A stretch of 64,000 nt of DNA from Torymus aiolomorphi (taxonomy: Eukaryota > Arthropoda > Insecta > Hymenoptera > Torymidae). The position numbers and the translations under genes are program-made. The notes under the pieces were generated by a model that was not told the origin of the DNA, did no database searches, and saw only the letters and a program-made list of their open reading frames with translations. This document shows, piece by piece, positions 1-11,395 of the stretch. Where the stretch lies: NCBI GenBank assembly GCA_036365515.1, contig CM070873.1:190890604-190954603 (forward strand), in the 5' to 3' direction. Position 1 is the stretch's first letter. Every line of letters starts with the position of its first letter.

Positions 1-79
1 ACAAAATTCGAAAGATAAATTCGACGAGAGGTACGCTGCTAGCGACGGCAATCCACCGAAGTCTGATTATCAGCCTACC

Positions 80-1330
80 ATGGATAACCTATTGAGAACT
101 ATAAAAGAACTAGGTAACCACAATATACCAATAGAAAAATCCGGTGAAAAAGTTAAATTAAATTTAGAGAATTTAAATAAACAGCTCGGGAATAAGAACT
201 TAAAATCCACGTCAGAAAAACCTAAATTTAATAGCACTGAAATTCATAATGATGATTTATCTGCAAAAAATAAAGTCGATGAGCTTCAAGATAAACTCGA
301 TGGGTTTAAATGGGAAAACCAGAGGCTTCGCGACCCCGGCAAGGTATGAGCGAAGTCGAGCATTGGATAGACACGAGCGCTAGGGAAAATAACGATTTTC
401 GCGATAGCATCGCTGAACGAATTCGAGAGATCGAAAGAAATGTACGTCAGCAGGTAAATTTTTCGGCTTCTTCAAACAAAACCTCGCAATTAAGTGAAAG
501 CGAACGAGATGCCGTAAAAATCAAAATAGATTCGACAATAAAACGCGATTATAAACTAACAAATAAAATCAAATATGATCTTTCCTATGATTATTTATCC
601 TCTGAACTGAGAGTCATGGACTTACTGTATGTCATCGATCAAAAAAAGAAATCTGAACGAGAATTAAATGATCAAATTCGAGAGAGACGTAGAGATGTAG
701 TTCGCGACTTATTGATAAATCGAATTGACAACTCATATCACACCAAAATTATGCATATTAAAGGTCCGATCAACTTGCTTAATAAAATCAAAGAATTAAA
801 AAAGGATGAGGCTAGCTTAACTACTCGAGCGGTAAGGAGAAAATTAATGGCTATTCGATATAAGCTAGAAAAGGAGACTGTCTCTCAGTTCTGGGATCGT
901 TTCGAAGCGTTATAAGAGAATATAATAATATCGAAGGTGCATCTGAGATGACTGATACAGAAATACGAGACATGTTTTACGACGCGATAGTCGGAAGTCT
1001 CGGTAATCGAGTCGACGACGCGAATTTTCAACACAAAACAATGACCGGTTTTGATTCAAATTACGAACAACTAAAAAGTTACATCCTACAGATAGAAGCT
1101 TCGACCAGGAATCAGAGAGATCGGAAAACTACTCATACTCGAAAAAACAGAAGTAATCATTCGACAGTTCGACTAGGTAGCGGAGCCAAGTGGCCATGAA
1201 TGTTGCCCTCGATCGAAGGTGCTTTCACTGTGATGACAAACAGGGACACCTTGCCAGCAACTGCCCGCATGCAGGCAGAAAGTGCTACCGATGTCTTCGA
1301 TTTGAGGAACATATTCGACCCGAATGTCCT
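80..1330 (+). pseudogene. copia Gag (broken): capsid region plus two zinc knuckles
   Basis: Pieces at 80-349, 310-915 and 948-1199 form a lysine/glutamate-rich Gag, with a UBN2-like stretch around 600-1100. Two Cys-His boxes lie at 1220-1327 in the frame beginning at 1220: CFHCDDKQGHLASNC and CYRCLRFEEHIRPEC. Both read C-x2-C-x5-H-x4-C, one residue longer than the usual C-x2-C-x4-H-x4-C. Gag normally packages element RNA into cytoplasmic particles. Stops at 913-915 and 1197-1199 and frame changes show loss of function. The UBN2 assignment is inferred from position and composition; the knuckles are seen directly. Confidence 0.8.
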
Positions 1331-1619
1331 TATACTCACGAATAGATTGCTGAGTTCCGGCGAGAGGAAGCTGAGGCGAAACGTCAACAACAACAAAATC
1401 CGAGGTATGGAAACCATAATCAACGGCGAGGTAATTTTCGATCAGGTTTGAATCGTGCGCATAAACGCAAAAGTAATGGACGGGCGGGTGAATTCGATGA
1501 GAAAAAGAAAAAGATGGACAGAGTTCGAGGTAAGTCACGGGCTCGAGGTAGGGGGTTATGCGAACCGTCGAGGTCGAACCAACAATAAGAACGACATAAA
1601 TACCTACCCTTCGAGTAAA

Positions 1620-2330
1620 GGTGATGATGCGCTTTTGTTAAATAATGATGAAAATTCGGTGGATCTTGACGAGGCTCAAACTGAAAGCAAACTTGTAAGA
1701 TTCTTAGCAGACTCTGGTGCTATGGAGCACACGTCTAATTAGCGATTGATCTTGAAATATCTCGATTCGGAATATAAAATAAAGATCCGATGCGCGAATA
1801 TAGACAGCTCCGCGAATATAGAATCAGAGGGAGTGGGCAATATTGAGTTTAACGCGATGGAACAGAAAATTTCAAATTTAAACCACGTCATTTGTGCTGA
1901 ATCTCTCGCGAAAAATCTGCTCTCGCTTAGGAAATTTGTAGATCAAGGATTGAATGTTTATTTGGACAATCGTAAATGGAAATCTTCGGCCCGATATCGA
2001 ATGAAGTCTTTTTATCCGGCATATATGAAAAACCGTTTTGGATAGTAGAGCTAGAAATAGATACAGGGCACCTATCTGACAATGAGTGTAAGCAAAAGCA
2101 AATAATAGCTTACGTCGCAAATAAAAATTTTAAATATGAAACTAGAAGCGTGACAGCGAAAAACAAAATTTCAAATCAAAATAGTTCGAGTGCAAAGTCT
2201 GAAAATGTGGAAAAACTGGGAAATTTAGAAACTGAAAAGAATGAGCAGAGTTCAAAACTTTCAGATGTTTGCAACTCCATAAACGATAGACGCGTTAGTG
2301 AAGTCGATTGAGCGACTGAAAAAGAAAACG
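1620..2330 (+). pseudogene. copia aspartic protease remnant and linker
   Basis: The string FLADSGAMEHTSN (about 1700-1740) carries the D-S-G catalytic triad of copia-type aspartic proteases. It ends in an in-frame TAG at 1741-1743, after which the same frame continues as protease-like beta-strand sequence to 2045. Stretches 1976-2311 are the poorly conserved protease/integrase linker. The protease would cleave the Gag-Pol polyprotein. It is non-functional here because of the stop inside the domain and frame shifts on both sides. Confidence 0.72.
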
Positions 2331-2380
2331 TCGACTGGGATGTAGATTTAGATAAACCAGTAAAAATTGAAAATGAAGCA

Positions 2381-3358
2381 ATGCTGTGGCATATAAGGTT
2401 TGGACACGCGTCTAGTAATTATCTCAACGAGATCCAAAAACAAAATCCAGATTTGAAGAAATTAAATAAAATAAATTTTGATAAAAAACTGTTCGACTGC
2501 GAAGTCTGTCACGTTTCTAAATTCAATCGACTGCCTTTTGCATCGACAAGAGAAAGAGCGCGAGATCCATTGCAAATAATACATAGCGACACCATCGGGC
2601 CAATAAGCCCAACCTCTCATCCTAAAAACTATCGATTTGTAATCTTTTTTGTCGAGGATTTCTCTAGACTCGCGATGGCTTATCCTGTGAAAAGCAAAAC
2701 TGAGGTTGCTCAGTGCTTAGAATCTTTCATAATCAGTTCGCGAAACATACTCGGATACGATGCTAAAGTTTGTTACTTGAGGTGCGATCAGGGCACTGAA
2801 TTTACCGAAAGAAAAATGATCGAAGTGTTAAATAAATTCGGAGCTGAATTACAGTTTGCGAGCCCTGATACGCTTCAGTATAATGGGATTTCCGAGCGAA
2901 TCAATCAAACCTTTCAAAAGAGAGTCAGAGCACTAATATATGATACCCAGCTGCTGGAAAATATGTGGGATCTGGCGCTCAGTGCCGCGGTTTTCTTATA
3001 CAATCGTACCCCACATAAATCAAACGGAATGATTGCACCGCTGGCTAAATTTAACTCGAAATTTAAAATTGATTTGACACAGCTTAGACGCTTCGGATGC
3101 ATATCCTACATAAAAGTGCAGAGAAAAACAGGCCCAAAATTCGATCAGATGGGAAAGCGGGTAGTATTTGTCGGTTATCAAAACACTGGATATCTTTTCT
3201 TAAAACCCGAGGAGGGAAAGTATTACGAGAGTCGGGACGTGTATTTTAACGAACGACTGGTCTTTGGCGATCAGTACAATAAAAATAGCATTAAAGATTG
3301 GAACAATTTGTTAGAACGCCCGATAGAAGCACGTGGTTCATTCATTTTGATAAAGTGA
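2381..3358 (+). pseudogene. copia integrase (GAG-pre-integrase plus DDE core), longest surviving ORF
   Basis: A 325-residue open stretch. The N-terminal zinc-binding GAG-pre-integrase motif is visible as [10 protein letters not shown] followed by CEVCHVSKF. The rve core has the three acidic residues: HSDTIGP (D), RCDQGTEF (D) and [10 protein letters not shown] (E). The C-terminal part ([26 protein letters not shown]) is the usual copia tail. Integrase inserts element cDNA into the chromosome. The domain itself looks intact, but the flanking Pol is broken, so this is a relic. It ends at a stop overlapping the next frame (3298-3621). Confidence 0.9.
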
Positions 3359-4571
3359 CAACTGATGACGAAAATGTACAGAATTTCATGGCGCGCCTAC
3401 TAAATTGTCCAATCTCCTATCGGGAAGTAATGGCTTCGCCAAATCGAGCGGAATGGCAAAAAGCGATCGACGAGGAACTGAAAACTATCGATAAAAACGA
3501 AGTTTGGAGTATTGTAAATAGATCGAAATCGAAGAGCAGTGTTAGAAGCAATATAGTTGACTCGAGGTGGGTTTTTAAAGTAAAAACAGAAAGTAATGGA
3601 GAAACAAATCGCGACTTGTGATACGGGGTTTCAAAAATATGAACTTCTATGAAATCAACGAAACTTACGCGCCGGTCTCGCGATTGCAAATGATTAGGTC
3701 CTGCTTTACGATAATTAATAGACTCGATCTCGATGTATGTCAACTCCACGTGAAAACCGCGTTTTAGAATGAAGAAGTCGACGAAGAAATCTTCATGGAA
3801 ATACCCGACGGTGTAGATGTTTCGGAGCAATTCCATAAAAATAAAGTTTGTAAGATACAAAGAGCGTTGTATGGTCTCAAGATAAGTCCTGAACGTTGGA
3901 ATGAACGTTTCGTCGAAGTCGCGCGGAAAATTGGTCTAACAGTGCACGATAGTGAGCTGTGTTTCTTTACGTGGAGAGAAAATAGTAAGTTCTTGTTTCT
4001 ATTGCTATATGTCGATAACAAGCTGACTGCCAGCAATGACAGTTTTAAATTGGGTGAAATAAAATCTAGCTTAATGCATGAGTTTGAAATGAAAGACCTT
4101 GATGAACCAAAGAGCTTCCTTGGTATTAAAATTACTCGGAATAGACAACAGAAAATTCTTACATTGACTCTAGAAGAATATACTGATAAATTGTTGAATC
4201 GATTAGGTTTTTCTGAGATAAGACCGCAACGCACTCCCATGATAACAAATCAGGTGGCAAATAGAAATAGAGGCGATCGAGAAGAAATCCAAGGTCGACG
4301 CGATGAAAATCTAAATCTTAAGAACGTGCCCTATCGGGAAGCAGTGGGTTCTTTGCTGTATCTAGCCAATGCGATAAGACCAGATATAATGTATGCCGTA
4401 AACGTTCTAAGTAGGCACCAGATTAATCCAACTGTCGACGAGTGGAAAATGGTTACACGAGTGTGTAGCTATTTGCAACACACTAAAGAAATTGGACTTA
4501 AATTCGAGGGCAAAACGACGAAATGCATGGTTTCTCCGACGCGAGTTTCGCGGATTGTAAGGGTTCGTTGA
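3298..4571 (+). pseudogene. copia reverse transcriptase, dead: stops, frameshifts and two lost catalytic Asp
   Basis: RVT_2-type RT. Conserved blocks are EWQKAIDEELKTI, SRWVFKVK, ETYAPVSRLQMIR, ALYGLKISPERWN, FLGIKITR and VGSLLYLANAIRPDI. The frame shifts near 3610. In the block that normally reads DVKTAF the Asp is His (CAC at 3747-3749), and a TAG follows at 3765-3767. The polymerase box reads YVDNKL instead of YVDD (Asn codon 4017-4019). So two of the three catalytic aspartates are gone, which makes this copy unambiguously inactive. Confidence 0.9.
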
Positions 4572-4954
4572 CTACATGCGGATATGTAATCAAATTGTTT
4601 GGGGATCCTGTAGCTTGGAAAACGCATAGACAGCGGTATGTTGCTTTGTCAACCTGTCAAGCTGAATACGTTTCAATGAGCGACGCGTGCTATGAAATGG
4701 TTTCCTTGCATAATTCAATTAAACTCGTGCTGAATCGAGAACTCCTGCCGATGCCACTGTGGTGCGATAACAATCCCGCGCTGCAGAGTTCGAAAGTTAG
4801 CTCTAGCAATAAACTGCGTCACATGACCGATGTGAAAGAACATTATGTGAGGGAATGCGAATCTAGCAAGTTGGTCGTTGTGAAATGGATACCGTCGGAA
4901 GACCAAATCGCGGATATATTTACCAAACCCCTAACGTTTAAATTACATGTCTAA
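4523..4954 (+). pseudogene. copia RNase H domain
   Basis: A 143-residue open stretch with the copia RNase H signature: GFSDASFADC, STCQAEYVSMSDACYEM, WCDNNPALQ, KHIDV-equivalent region and the terminal ADIFTKPL. It degrades the RNA strand during reverse transcription and is normally continuous with RT. Here it is one frame off the RT, with the shift near 4520. It ends in TAA just before the polypurine tract and 3' LTR. Confidence 0.88.
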
Positions 4955-5073
4955 CTGGCGAACTTAATTTTAAATTACTTCAAATGAACTAAATCTATTT
5001 TTTGACTCTGTTACAGAAACTAAATCAACTTCCGCGAAGGAATGAGCTGGAGGAGAATGGATTCGAGACGGAG

Positions 5074-5418
5074 TGTTGGATATTAGCGAATCCAATCTCC
5101 CCAAGCTTCGGTATTCGACGAGTGCGCATGCGCATGCGCAAAGGCGGCGCGACTCGCCTGCGGCAACGCGCCGAGGTGCCGAGCCGAGTCTGTCCGTCCG
5201 AGCGTGTGTCACGCTGAGCGTCTTTTTGAGTCTGTGTTTCGTGAGACTTGCTTGCTGTACTGTCGTATCTGCAAATGACGTATTCAAAATTGATTGTAAC
5301 GTTTTTGTAATCAACAGCTCTGTTCGAGGAGATATTTTCGACGCGAATAAACGCTTTAATTACCAGATCATCGTTTTGTTTGTTACACAATCCTCTCCCG
5401 TTGACTAACTATTCAACA
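5074..5418 (+). repeat. 3' LTR of the copia element (345 bp)
   Basis: Starts TGTTGGATATTAGCG immediately after a purine-rich tract and ends CTATTCAACA, giving the TGTTG...CAACA inverted termini typical of copia LTRs. It contains a GC-rich segment with overlapping GCGCATGCGC motifs (about 5122-5140). Boundaries rest on the terminal repeats only, because the partner LTR is outside the window. Confidence 0.8.
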
Positions 5419-5459
5419 ATATTTACTGTTTTTATCCAAGGCTATATCCGTACCTGATG

Positions 5460-5690
5460 AATTACAATCACTACTTCCGCTGCTACTACTACTACTACTT
5501 CTACTACTACTGCTTCTGCTACTACGTCTGCTGCTTCTGCTATGCTTCTGCTAGTGCTTCTGCTACTGCTTCTGCTAATGCTTCTGCTACTACTTCTGCT
5601 ACTGCTTCTGCTACTGCTTCTGCTTCTGCTACTGCTTCTGCTACTGTTTCTGCTACTACTTCTACTACTGCTTCTACTACGAGAATTTGT
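5460..5690. repeat. compound trinucleotide array, CTA/CTG/CTT type
   Basis: About 230 bp of imperfect (CTACTA)/(CTGCTT) trinucleotides. It produces spurious long ORFs on both strands (poly-Leu, Ser/Arg, Tyr/Ala), which I do not regard as genes. Confidence 0.9.
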
Positions 5691-5810
5691 CACCAAACTC
5701 AATAAAGTTTGTTCTTTCCCATAGGTATTATCTAAAACGAAAAATATTAATTATTAAACATTATATGAGTATGTATGATAATAAATTAATTTATGTTTAA
5801 TAATATGTAC

Positions 5811-6391
5811 CTCTTAATGAACTAGTTGAAGACCCCGCCTCTGCATCAAATAATATGTCTGTAATATTGTTTGTATTTCCTGAAAATAAATTATATATAT
5901 TATAATAAATAAATAAATTTATGTTTAATAATATGTACCTCTTAATGAACTAGTTGAAGGTCCAGTCTCTGCATCAAATATTACATCTGTAGCATTATTT
6001 GTATGGTCTGAAATAAATTATTAAGTAAAATTAGTATATAGCGGCATCAGTAGAAAATAAAAATACATCACTTATCGTACCATATGTGATATTTTCGGAG
6101 AGTGCATCGTCCCCATCATCATTATTATGAAATCTATCAAGTTCTATAAAATTTTGAATATTATTATAAATGAATACATAATATTAATAAGTCGGAAATT
6201 CACTTACGTATAAAAACGTTGTATTTCTGCATTATATCAGCAGTAAATGGTGAACCGTGTAAATTTTGTGATTTGAAGTGCTTATCAAGTATACAGATTG
6301 ATTTCTTATTATTTAAAATACCCTGCTTATAAACACATAAAATTGTTCGTAACGAGCTAAGACTAATAATAAATCGTAGTTTTCTAGGCAT
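5811..6391 (-). pseudogene. unrecognised spliced gene fragment: four exons, three of them short and phase-matched
   Basis: Reading minus: a first exon (6391 to 6208, from ATG, MPRKLRF...) ends at a strong donor (GTAAGTG from 6207). Then come short exons 6143-6081 (63 nt), 6007-5939 (69 nt) and 5879-5811 (69 nt), each bounded by AG and GT and each split after codon position 1. The frame therefore runs through all of them. The two 69-nt exons are near copies and encode acidic Ser/Thr-rich peptides (DVIFDAETGPSTSSLR and DILFDAEAGSSTSSLR). No domain recognised. It may be the N-terminal half of a transposon-encoded protein, because similar phase-1 exons occur at 36777-36896. No continuation is seen to the left. 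Confidence 0.45.
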
Positions 6392-6399
6392 TATTTTTT

Positions 6400-7120
6400 C
6401 AGAAAGTGTTTTTAAATTTTTAACCCATTGATTGTTAGAAAATCTTCTAATAATATTATGTCTTACGACTGCAATGTGATAAATAGCGTTTGTTTATAAT
6501 TCTTAATAATTCTTTATGTGAATCCATTGTATCAGGTGCTAGCGGTATTTGTATCTACGAAAATTATTTGAACTGTAAAAATACTCTTATTATTATAATT
6601 TATATTTAAAATATGAATTGTTTAATAAATTACTTTTTCATTTATAATTTAACTTGGAACATATTAATACTTTAAGAAAACTTACCTTGGCATATAGTAT
6701 ACGTAGGTGATGAAGTATACGACTATTTAAATTAAATTTTATAAGTATCTTCAACAGACTAATCTTTGATAGTTTCTGGAACGTGCAGACAGAATGAACT
6801 GAAATGTACGTGGTACCGCAGGATTTATATACTCGCTAAAGATCTTAAACTGTGCAAATCTACGGCATGGGTGGGATGAAAAATGCACTACAAAGCAGAG
6901 AATCTTTTTAAAAGTGATAGACACTTTCTTGGTAATTCAAGAGTGTACAAGAATAATCACAACACAGCATATTCTAATAGAGAGATTCGTAAAATCTTTT
7001 TATAAAACATAGAATTATAATAACCAAACAAAATTCCGTAAAATAATGTTTTATAAGTAAATTATAAAATGCAACTGGTAGAAAGATATATTGGGTAGTA
7101 AAAACTATTACTGTGAACTG
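6400..7120. other. AT-rich stretch, nothing supported
   Basis: AT-rich DNA lacking convincing ORFs, terminal repeats or RNA-gene motifs on either strand. It may include the 5' part of the minus-strand gene to its left, but I cannot place a promoter or further exon. Confidence 0.5.
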
Positions 7121-8245
7121 ATATGAGCATCGATTAGACCGATCAATATATCGATATCGAAATCAATCAATCTGTGATGTTCTAAAATACTTGCGATAAA
7201 AAGAGGCTGTTGTACCTAACAATAAAGTACAATCCCGCGAATTAATCTGAACGTAACTTTCCGAGATATCTGTATTAATACCTTACCAATACCGAATCAA
7301 TAACAAAATAAATTGGTTTGTGAAATTTATAAATATGCGGAATTTTTAGCGGGTAGAGTGGACAGTGAAAATTTATGATACCACGAGCAGATATAATCAT
7401 CGATTGCACTGATCAATGTATCGATAACGAAATCGATCAAGTAATGAGGTTTCAAAACATATTCATTTAAAAGAAAATGCTGTACCTTATAAAAAAGTTT
7501 AATGCCCCGAATCAATCTGACCATAATTTCCAGTGGTAAATCGTACCAATACCAAACCAATACACTATCAGTGTGCTAAACTTTCTCTATTTTCTCATCC
7601 TGTATTAAGGCTTACGTAAAGGATAGTTTGTGTACTTGATAATAACAATAAATTAATTTTTATTATAGTTTTTTCGTAGCATGTATCAGAAACATATAAG
7701 CTAAGAAGGTGTCACATATAATAGTCGTATCTAGGTTATTATACCCTCTGATCAGCCCGGTATTATCACGAACTACTTGCTATAGACCCGACGACACCTC
7801 ATCCACTGCACCTGCCATAAGAAACATCCAGCGAAAAGAGTCTGTCACTGTAATGATCATCGATTGGATCAATCAATATATCGATAACGAAATCAATCGA
7901 TCTATGAGGTTCCAAAATACTTGCAATAAAAAGAGACTGCTGTATCTAACAATAGAGCAGAATGCCGCGCATTAATCTGAACGTCACTTTCCCAGATATC
8001 TGTAACAAAACCTTACCAATACCGAATCAATAAAAAAATAAATTGTTTCGTGAAATTTAAAACCATGCGGAATGTTTAGCGGATACAATGGGTAGTAAAA
8101 GAGTATGATACTGCGAGTCGATATAATCATCGATTACACTGATCAATGTATCGATAACGAAATCGATCAAGTAATGAGGTTCCGAAGCATCTTCATTTAA
8201 AAGAAGATGGTGTACCTTATAAAAAAGTGTGATGCGGCGAAACAT
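7121..8245. repeat. two-copy tandem duplication (~730 bp), each with two ATCGATT/GATCAAT motifs
   Basis: The block ATCATCGATT...GATCAATATATCGATA...CGAAATC recurs near 7130, 7395, 7858 and 8128. Spacing (265, 463, 270) shows a unit of about 728 bp present twice (about 7121-7600 and 7850-8245). The copies share long stretches around the phrases TGCGGAATTTTTAGCGG and CTTACCAATACCGAATCAA. No coding function seen. Confidence 0.75.
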
Positions 8246-8259
8246 TTTAAACTTTTCAA

Positions 8260-9583
8260 TTAATCATAAAGTTGACCATCAAAATGCATTTCATGAAATA
8301 ATACTGCAAGCTTTTCTAAAGTTTTCTCACAACGTCTCTGAAAAGAAAAATGTAATATTTCATGAAATATTATGGTAAGATGTTGAAAAAATTTCTCAAG
8401 ATGTTTTTATTCCTACAGAACCATTTGAGAAACATTCTTAAAACCGTGCAAAAATATTTCATGAATGGTTATAAGGAAAGCTATCCAAAACATTTCCTGG
8501 ATCATTGCCTGAAACGTTTTAGCAAAGTTTACGTAACGTTTTGGATACGATATTGACATCGTGAAAACGCATTTCAAGAAATATTACTGCAAGGTTTTAC
8601 AAAGCTTTCCCGTAATTCTTCCCCTAACTTTTTCTAAAGAAACATTTCATGAAATATTACGAAAACGTTTCAAAAAGATTTCTTGGAAGGATTATTTTAT
8701 GAAACTGAAAATGTGAAAAAATATTTCCGAAACCTTACAAAAATATTTCAGAAAAAGTTAGAAGGAAGCTTTCAAAAACATTTCCTGTATCACTGCGTCA
8801 AATGTTTTCACAATGTTTTCGCAACATTTTTGATACGGTATTGACATCGTGTGAACGCATTTCAAAAAATGACACTGTAAGGTTTTACGAAGTTCTCCCG
8901 AAAATTTTCTCGCAAACTTTATCTAAAGAAACATTTCATGAAATATTACGATAAGGTTTCAAAAAGATTTCTTGGAAGGATTATTTTATGAAACTGAAAA
9001 TATGAAAAAATATTTCCGAAATCTTACAAAAATATTTCACTAAAATTTATAAGGAAGCTTTCAAAAACATTTCCTGTATCATTCTCTGAAACGTTTTAGC
9101 AAAGTTTTTGTAAAGTTTTGAAAACGATAGTCACATCATAAAAACGCATTCCAAGAAATGTTACTGCGAGATTTTACAAAGCTTTCCCTAAATTTTTCTC
9201 GCAAACTTCCCATAAAAAAAACATTGCATGAAATGTTACGAAAAGGTTTCAAAAAATTTCTTGGAAAGATTTTTTTATGAAACTGAAAATGTGAAAAAAT
9301 ATTTTCGAAACCTTGCAAAAATATTTCACGAAAGCTTATAAGGAAACCTTTCAAAAACATTTGCTGTGTCATTGGTACAAATGTTTCCACAATGTATTCG
9401 CAACATTTTTGATACGGTATTGACATCGTGAAAACGCATTTCAAGAAATGTTACTCCAAGGTTTTACAAAGCTTCCCCGAAATTTTTCTCACAAACTTTC
9501 TATAAAGAAACATTTCATGAAATGTTATGACAAGGTTTCAAAAAGATTTCTCGAAAGGATTTTTTATGAAACTGAAAAACTCG
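8260..9583. repeat. satellite, ~290-bp monomer, about 4.5 copies
   Basis: The phrase AACGCATTTCAAGAAAT(G/A)TTACTGCAAGGTTTTAC recurs near 8275, 8567, 8855, 9140 and 9430. Each copy is followed by TTTCTTGGAAGGAT and ATGAAACTGAAAATGTG. Monomers are diverged by point changes and small indels. Confidence 0.85.
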
Positions 9584-9584
9584 A

Positions 9585-10960
9585 AATCTCCTGTATACCG
9601 ATTTTGAACCAAATCTAAGCTATCTCCGATTTTTTAACCGCCATATTGGATCCGCCATTTGGATTTTCGAAAGTCTAATAGAAAAACCTGATCAGCGACC
9701 TCGAAGAACCCTGTATACCAAAGTTGAACAAAAGCTAAGCATTTTGCGAATTTTTAACCGCCATATTGGACCCGCCATTTTGATTTTCGAAAGTATAATC
9801 GCAAAATCTTGATCAGCGACCTCGAAAACCCATGTATACCAATTTCCAAAAAAATGTAAGCTTCCTTCGAAATTTTGATAGCCATATTGGATCGGCCATT
9901 TTAAATTTCGAAAGTCCAATAGCAAAATCTTTATCAGCGACCTCGAAATCCCGTGTATACCGATTTTGAACCAAATCTAAGCTTTATCCGAATTTTTAAC
10001 CGCCATATTGGATCCACCATTTTGATTTTCGATAGTCCAATAGCAAAATCTGGATCAAAGACCTTGAATATCCCTGTATATCAATTCTGAGCAAAATCTA
10101 AGCTTTTTTCGAAGTTTTAACCGTCAAATTGGATCCGCCATTCTGAATTTGGAAGGTTTTGTAGCAAAAACGTGATCAGCGACTTCGAAACCTCTGTATT
10201 CCAATTTTGAGAAAAACATAAGCTTTTTTTACACTTTCAACCGCCATATTGGCATCAGCCATTTTGAATTTCGGAAGTCTGATAGCAAAATCGTGATCAG
10301 CGAATTGGTAATCGCAGAATACCAATTTTGCGAAAAACCTAAGCTTTTTTCGAATTTTTAACCACCATATTGGATCCGCCATTTTGAATTTTGAAAGTCT
10401 GATAGCAAAATCGTGAACAGCGAATTCGAAACTTCTGTATTCCATTTTTGAGAAAAACCTAAGATTTTTTCGAATTTTGAACCATCATACTGAATTCCCA
10501 TTTAGAATTTTGAAAGTCTGATGGCGAAATCATGGTCACCGACCTTGAAACCCCTCTATACAAGCTTTAAGCGAAATCTAAGATTCCCTCGATCTTATTA
10601 CAGCCATATTGGATCCGCCATTTTGAAATTCGAAAGTCCAATAGCAAAATCTTGAACAGCGACCTTGAAAATCCCTGTATACTAATTTTTCGCAAAATCT
10701 AAACTATCTCCGAACTTTAACCGACAAATTGCATTCGCCATTCTGAATTTTGAAAGTCTGATAGCAAAGTCATGATCAGCGACTTCGAAAACCTCTGCAT
10801 TACAATTTTGAGAGAAACCTAAGCCTTTTTCGAACTATTATCCACCAAAATGGATCCACCATTTTGAATTTCGAAAGTCCAATAGCAAAATCTTGATCAG
10901 CGACCGCGAAGACACCTGTATACCAATTTTCAGCAAAATCTAAACTTTCTTCGAATTTAT
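9585..10960. repeat. satellite, ~120.5-bp monomer, about 11 copies
   Basis: The consensus includes CCGCCATATTGGATCCGCC, ATTTTGAATTTCGAAAGTC, GATCAGCGACCTCGAAA and TGTATACCAATTTTGA. Start points fall at about 9591, 9711, 9832, 9953, 10074, 10194, 10315, 10436, 10556, 10676, 10796 and 10917. The unit is near 3x40 nt, so minus-strand frames stay open across several monomers (9692-9925 and 10176-10445); these repeat-derived ORFs are probably not genes. Confidence 0.9.
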
Positions 10961-11045
10961 AATTGAAGTTAATTTTCTGAGTTGTAAGCTTGCCTTTAGC
11001 ATTGAGTATGTATATATTGCTTCATCGAATGTTCACTCAACGCAC

Positions 11046-11395
11046 TTACAACGATACCTCAATGGCAGTGGAGGGGGCGGTGGAGGGGAAGGTGGGATAG
11101 AAGGTGGAAGGGATGGCGGAGGGGGCTGAGGTGACGGTGGAGAGGGGTGGACGGAACGGGGGAGAGGAGTGGAGGGGCCGATGGAGGGGAGTGACAGGGA
11201 CGGTGGAGGGGGTGTAGGGTACGGTAGTGGGGCGGTGGAGAGGCTGAGACTCAAAAATAACGTGATATTTGAACGAATTCAACGTTAAAAAGAGGGGACG
11301 GTGGTGAGGAAGGTTGAGGGGAAGTAAAGGGGGTGGAGGGGGCGGCGGATGGGGGTGGAGGAGATGGTGGAGGGAGTGCGTCCAAATATAACGGT
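11046..11395. repeat. G-rich low-complexity tract (GGTGGAGGGG-like)
   Basis: About 350 bp of purine/G-rich sequence on + built of GTGGAGGGG-like units, interrupted at 11242-11292. It has G-quadruplex potential. The proline-rich minus ORFs across it are compositional artefacts. Confidence 0.85.

Larger units (their letters stand above)
1..5418 (+). mobile_element. Ty1/copia LTR retrotransposon, 5'-truncated by window edge, decayed
   Basis: Gag, protease, integrase, reverse transcriptase and RNase H blocks occur in the Ty1/copia order (integrase before RT), all on + but in several frames broken by stops and frameshifts. A 3' LTR follows a purine-rich stretch at 5049-5073. The 5' LTR and the start of gag lie left of the window, so no target-site duplication can be tested; the 3' flank begins ATATT at 5419. 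Copy-and-paste retroelement, clearly inactive here. Confidence 0.93.

Noticed and set aside
5442..5724. Ser/Arg-, Leu- and Tyr/Ala-rich ORFs
   Set aside because: Translation of a trinucleotide array.
10176..10445. 89-residue minus ORF as a gene
   Set aside because: It is built of 120-bp satellite monomers; the peptide repeats with the DNA unit.
11033..11282. Proline-rich minus-strand ORFs
   Set aside because: G-rich low complexity on the other strand, no domain, no splice or start context.
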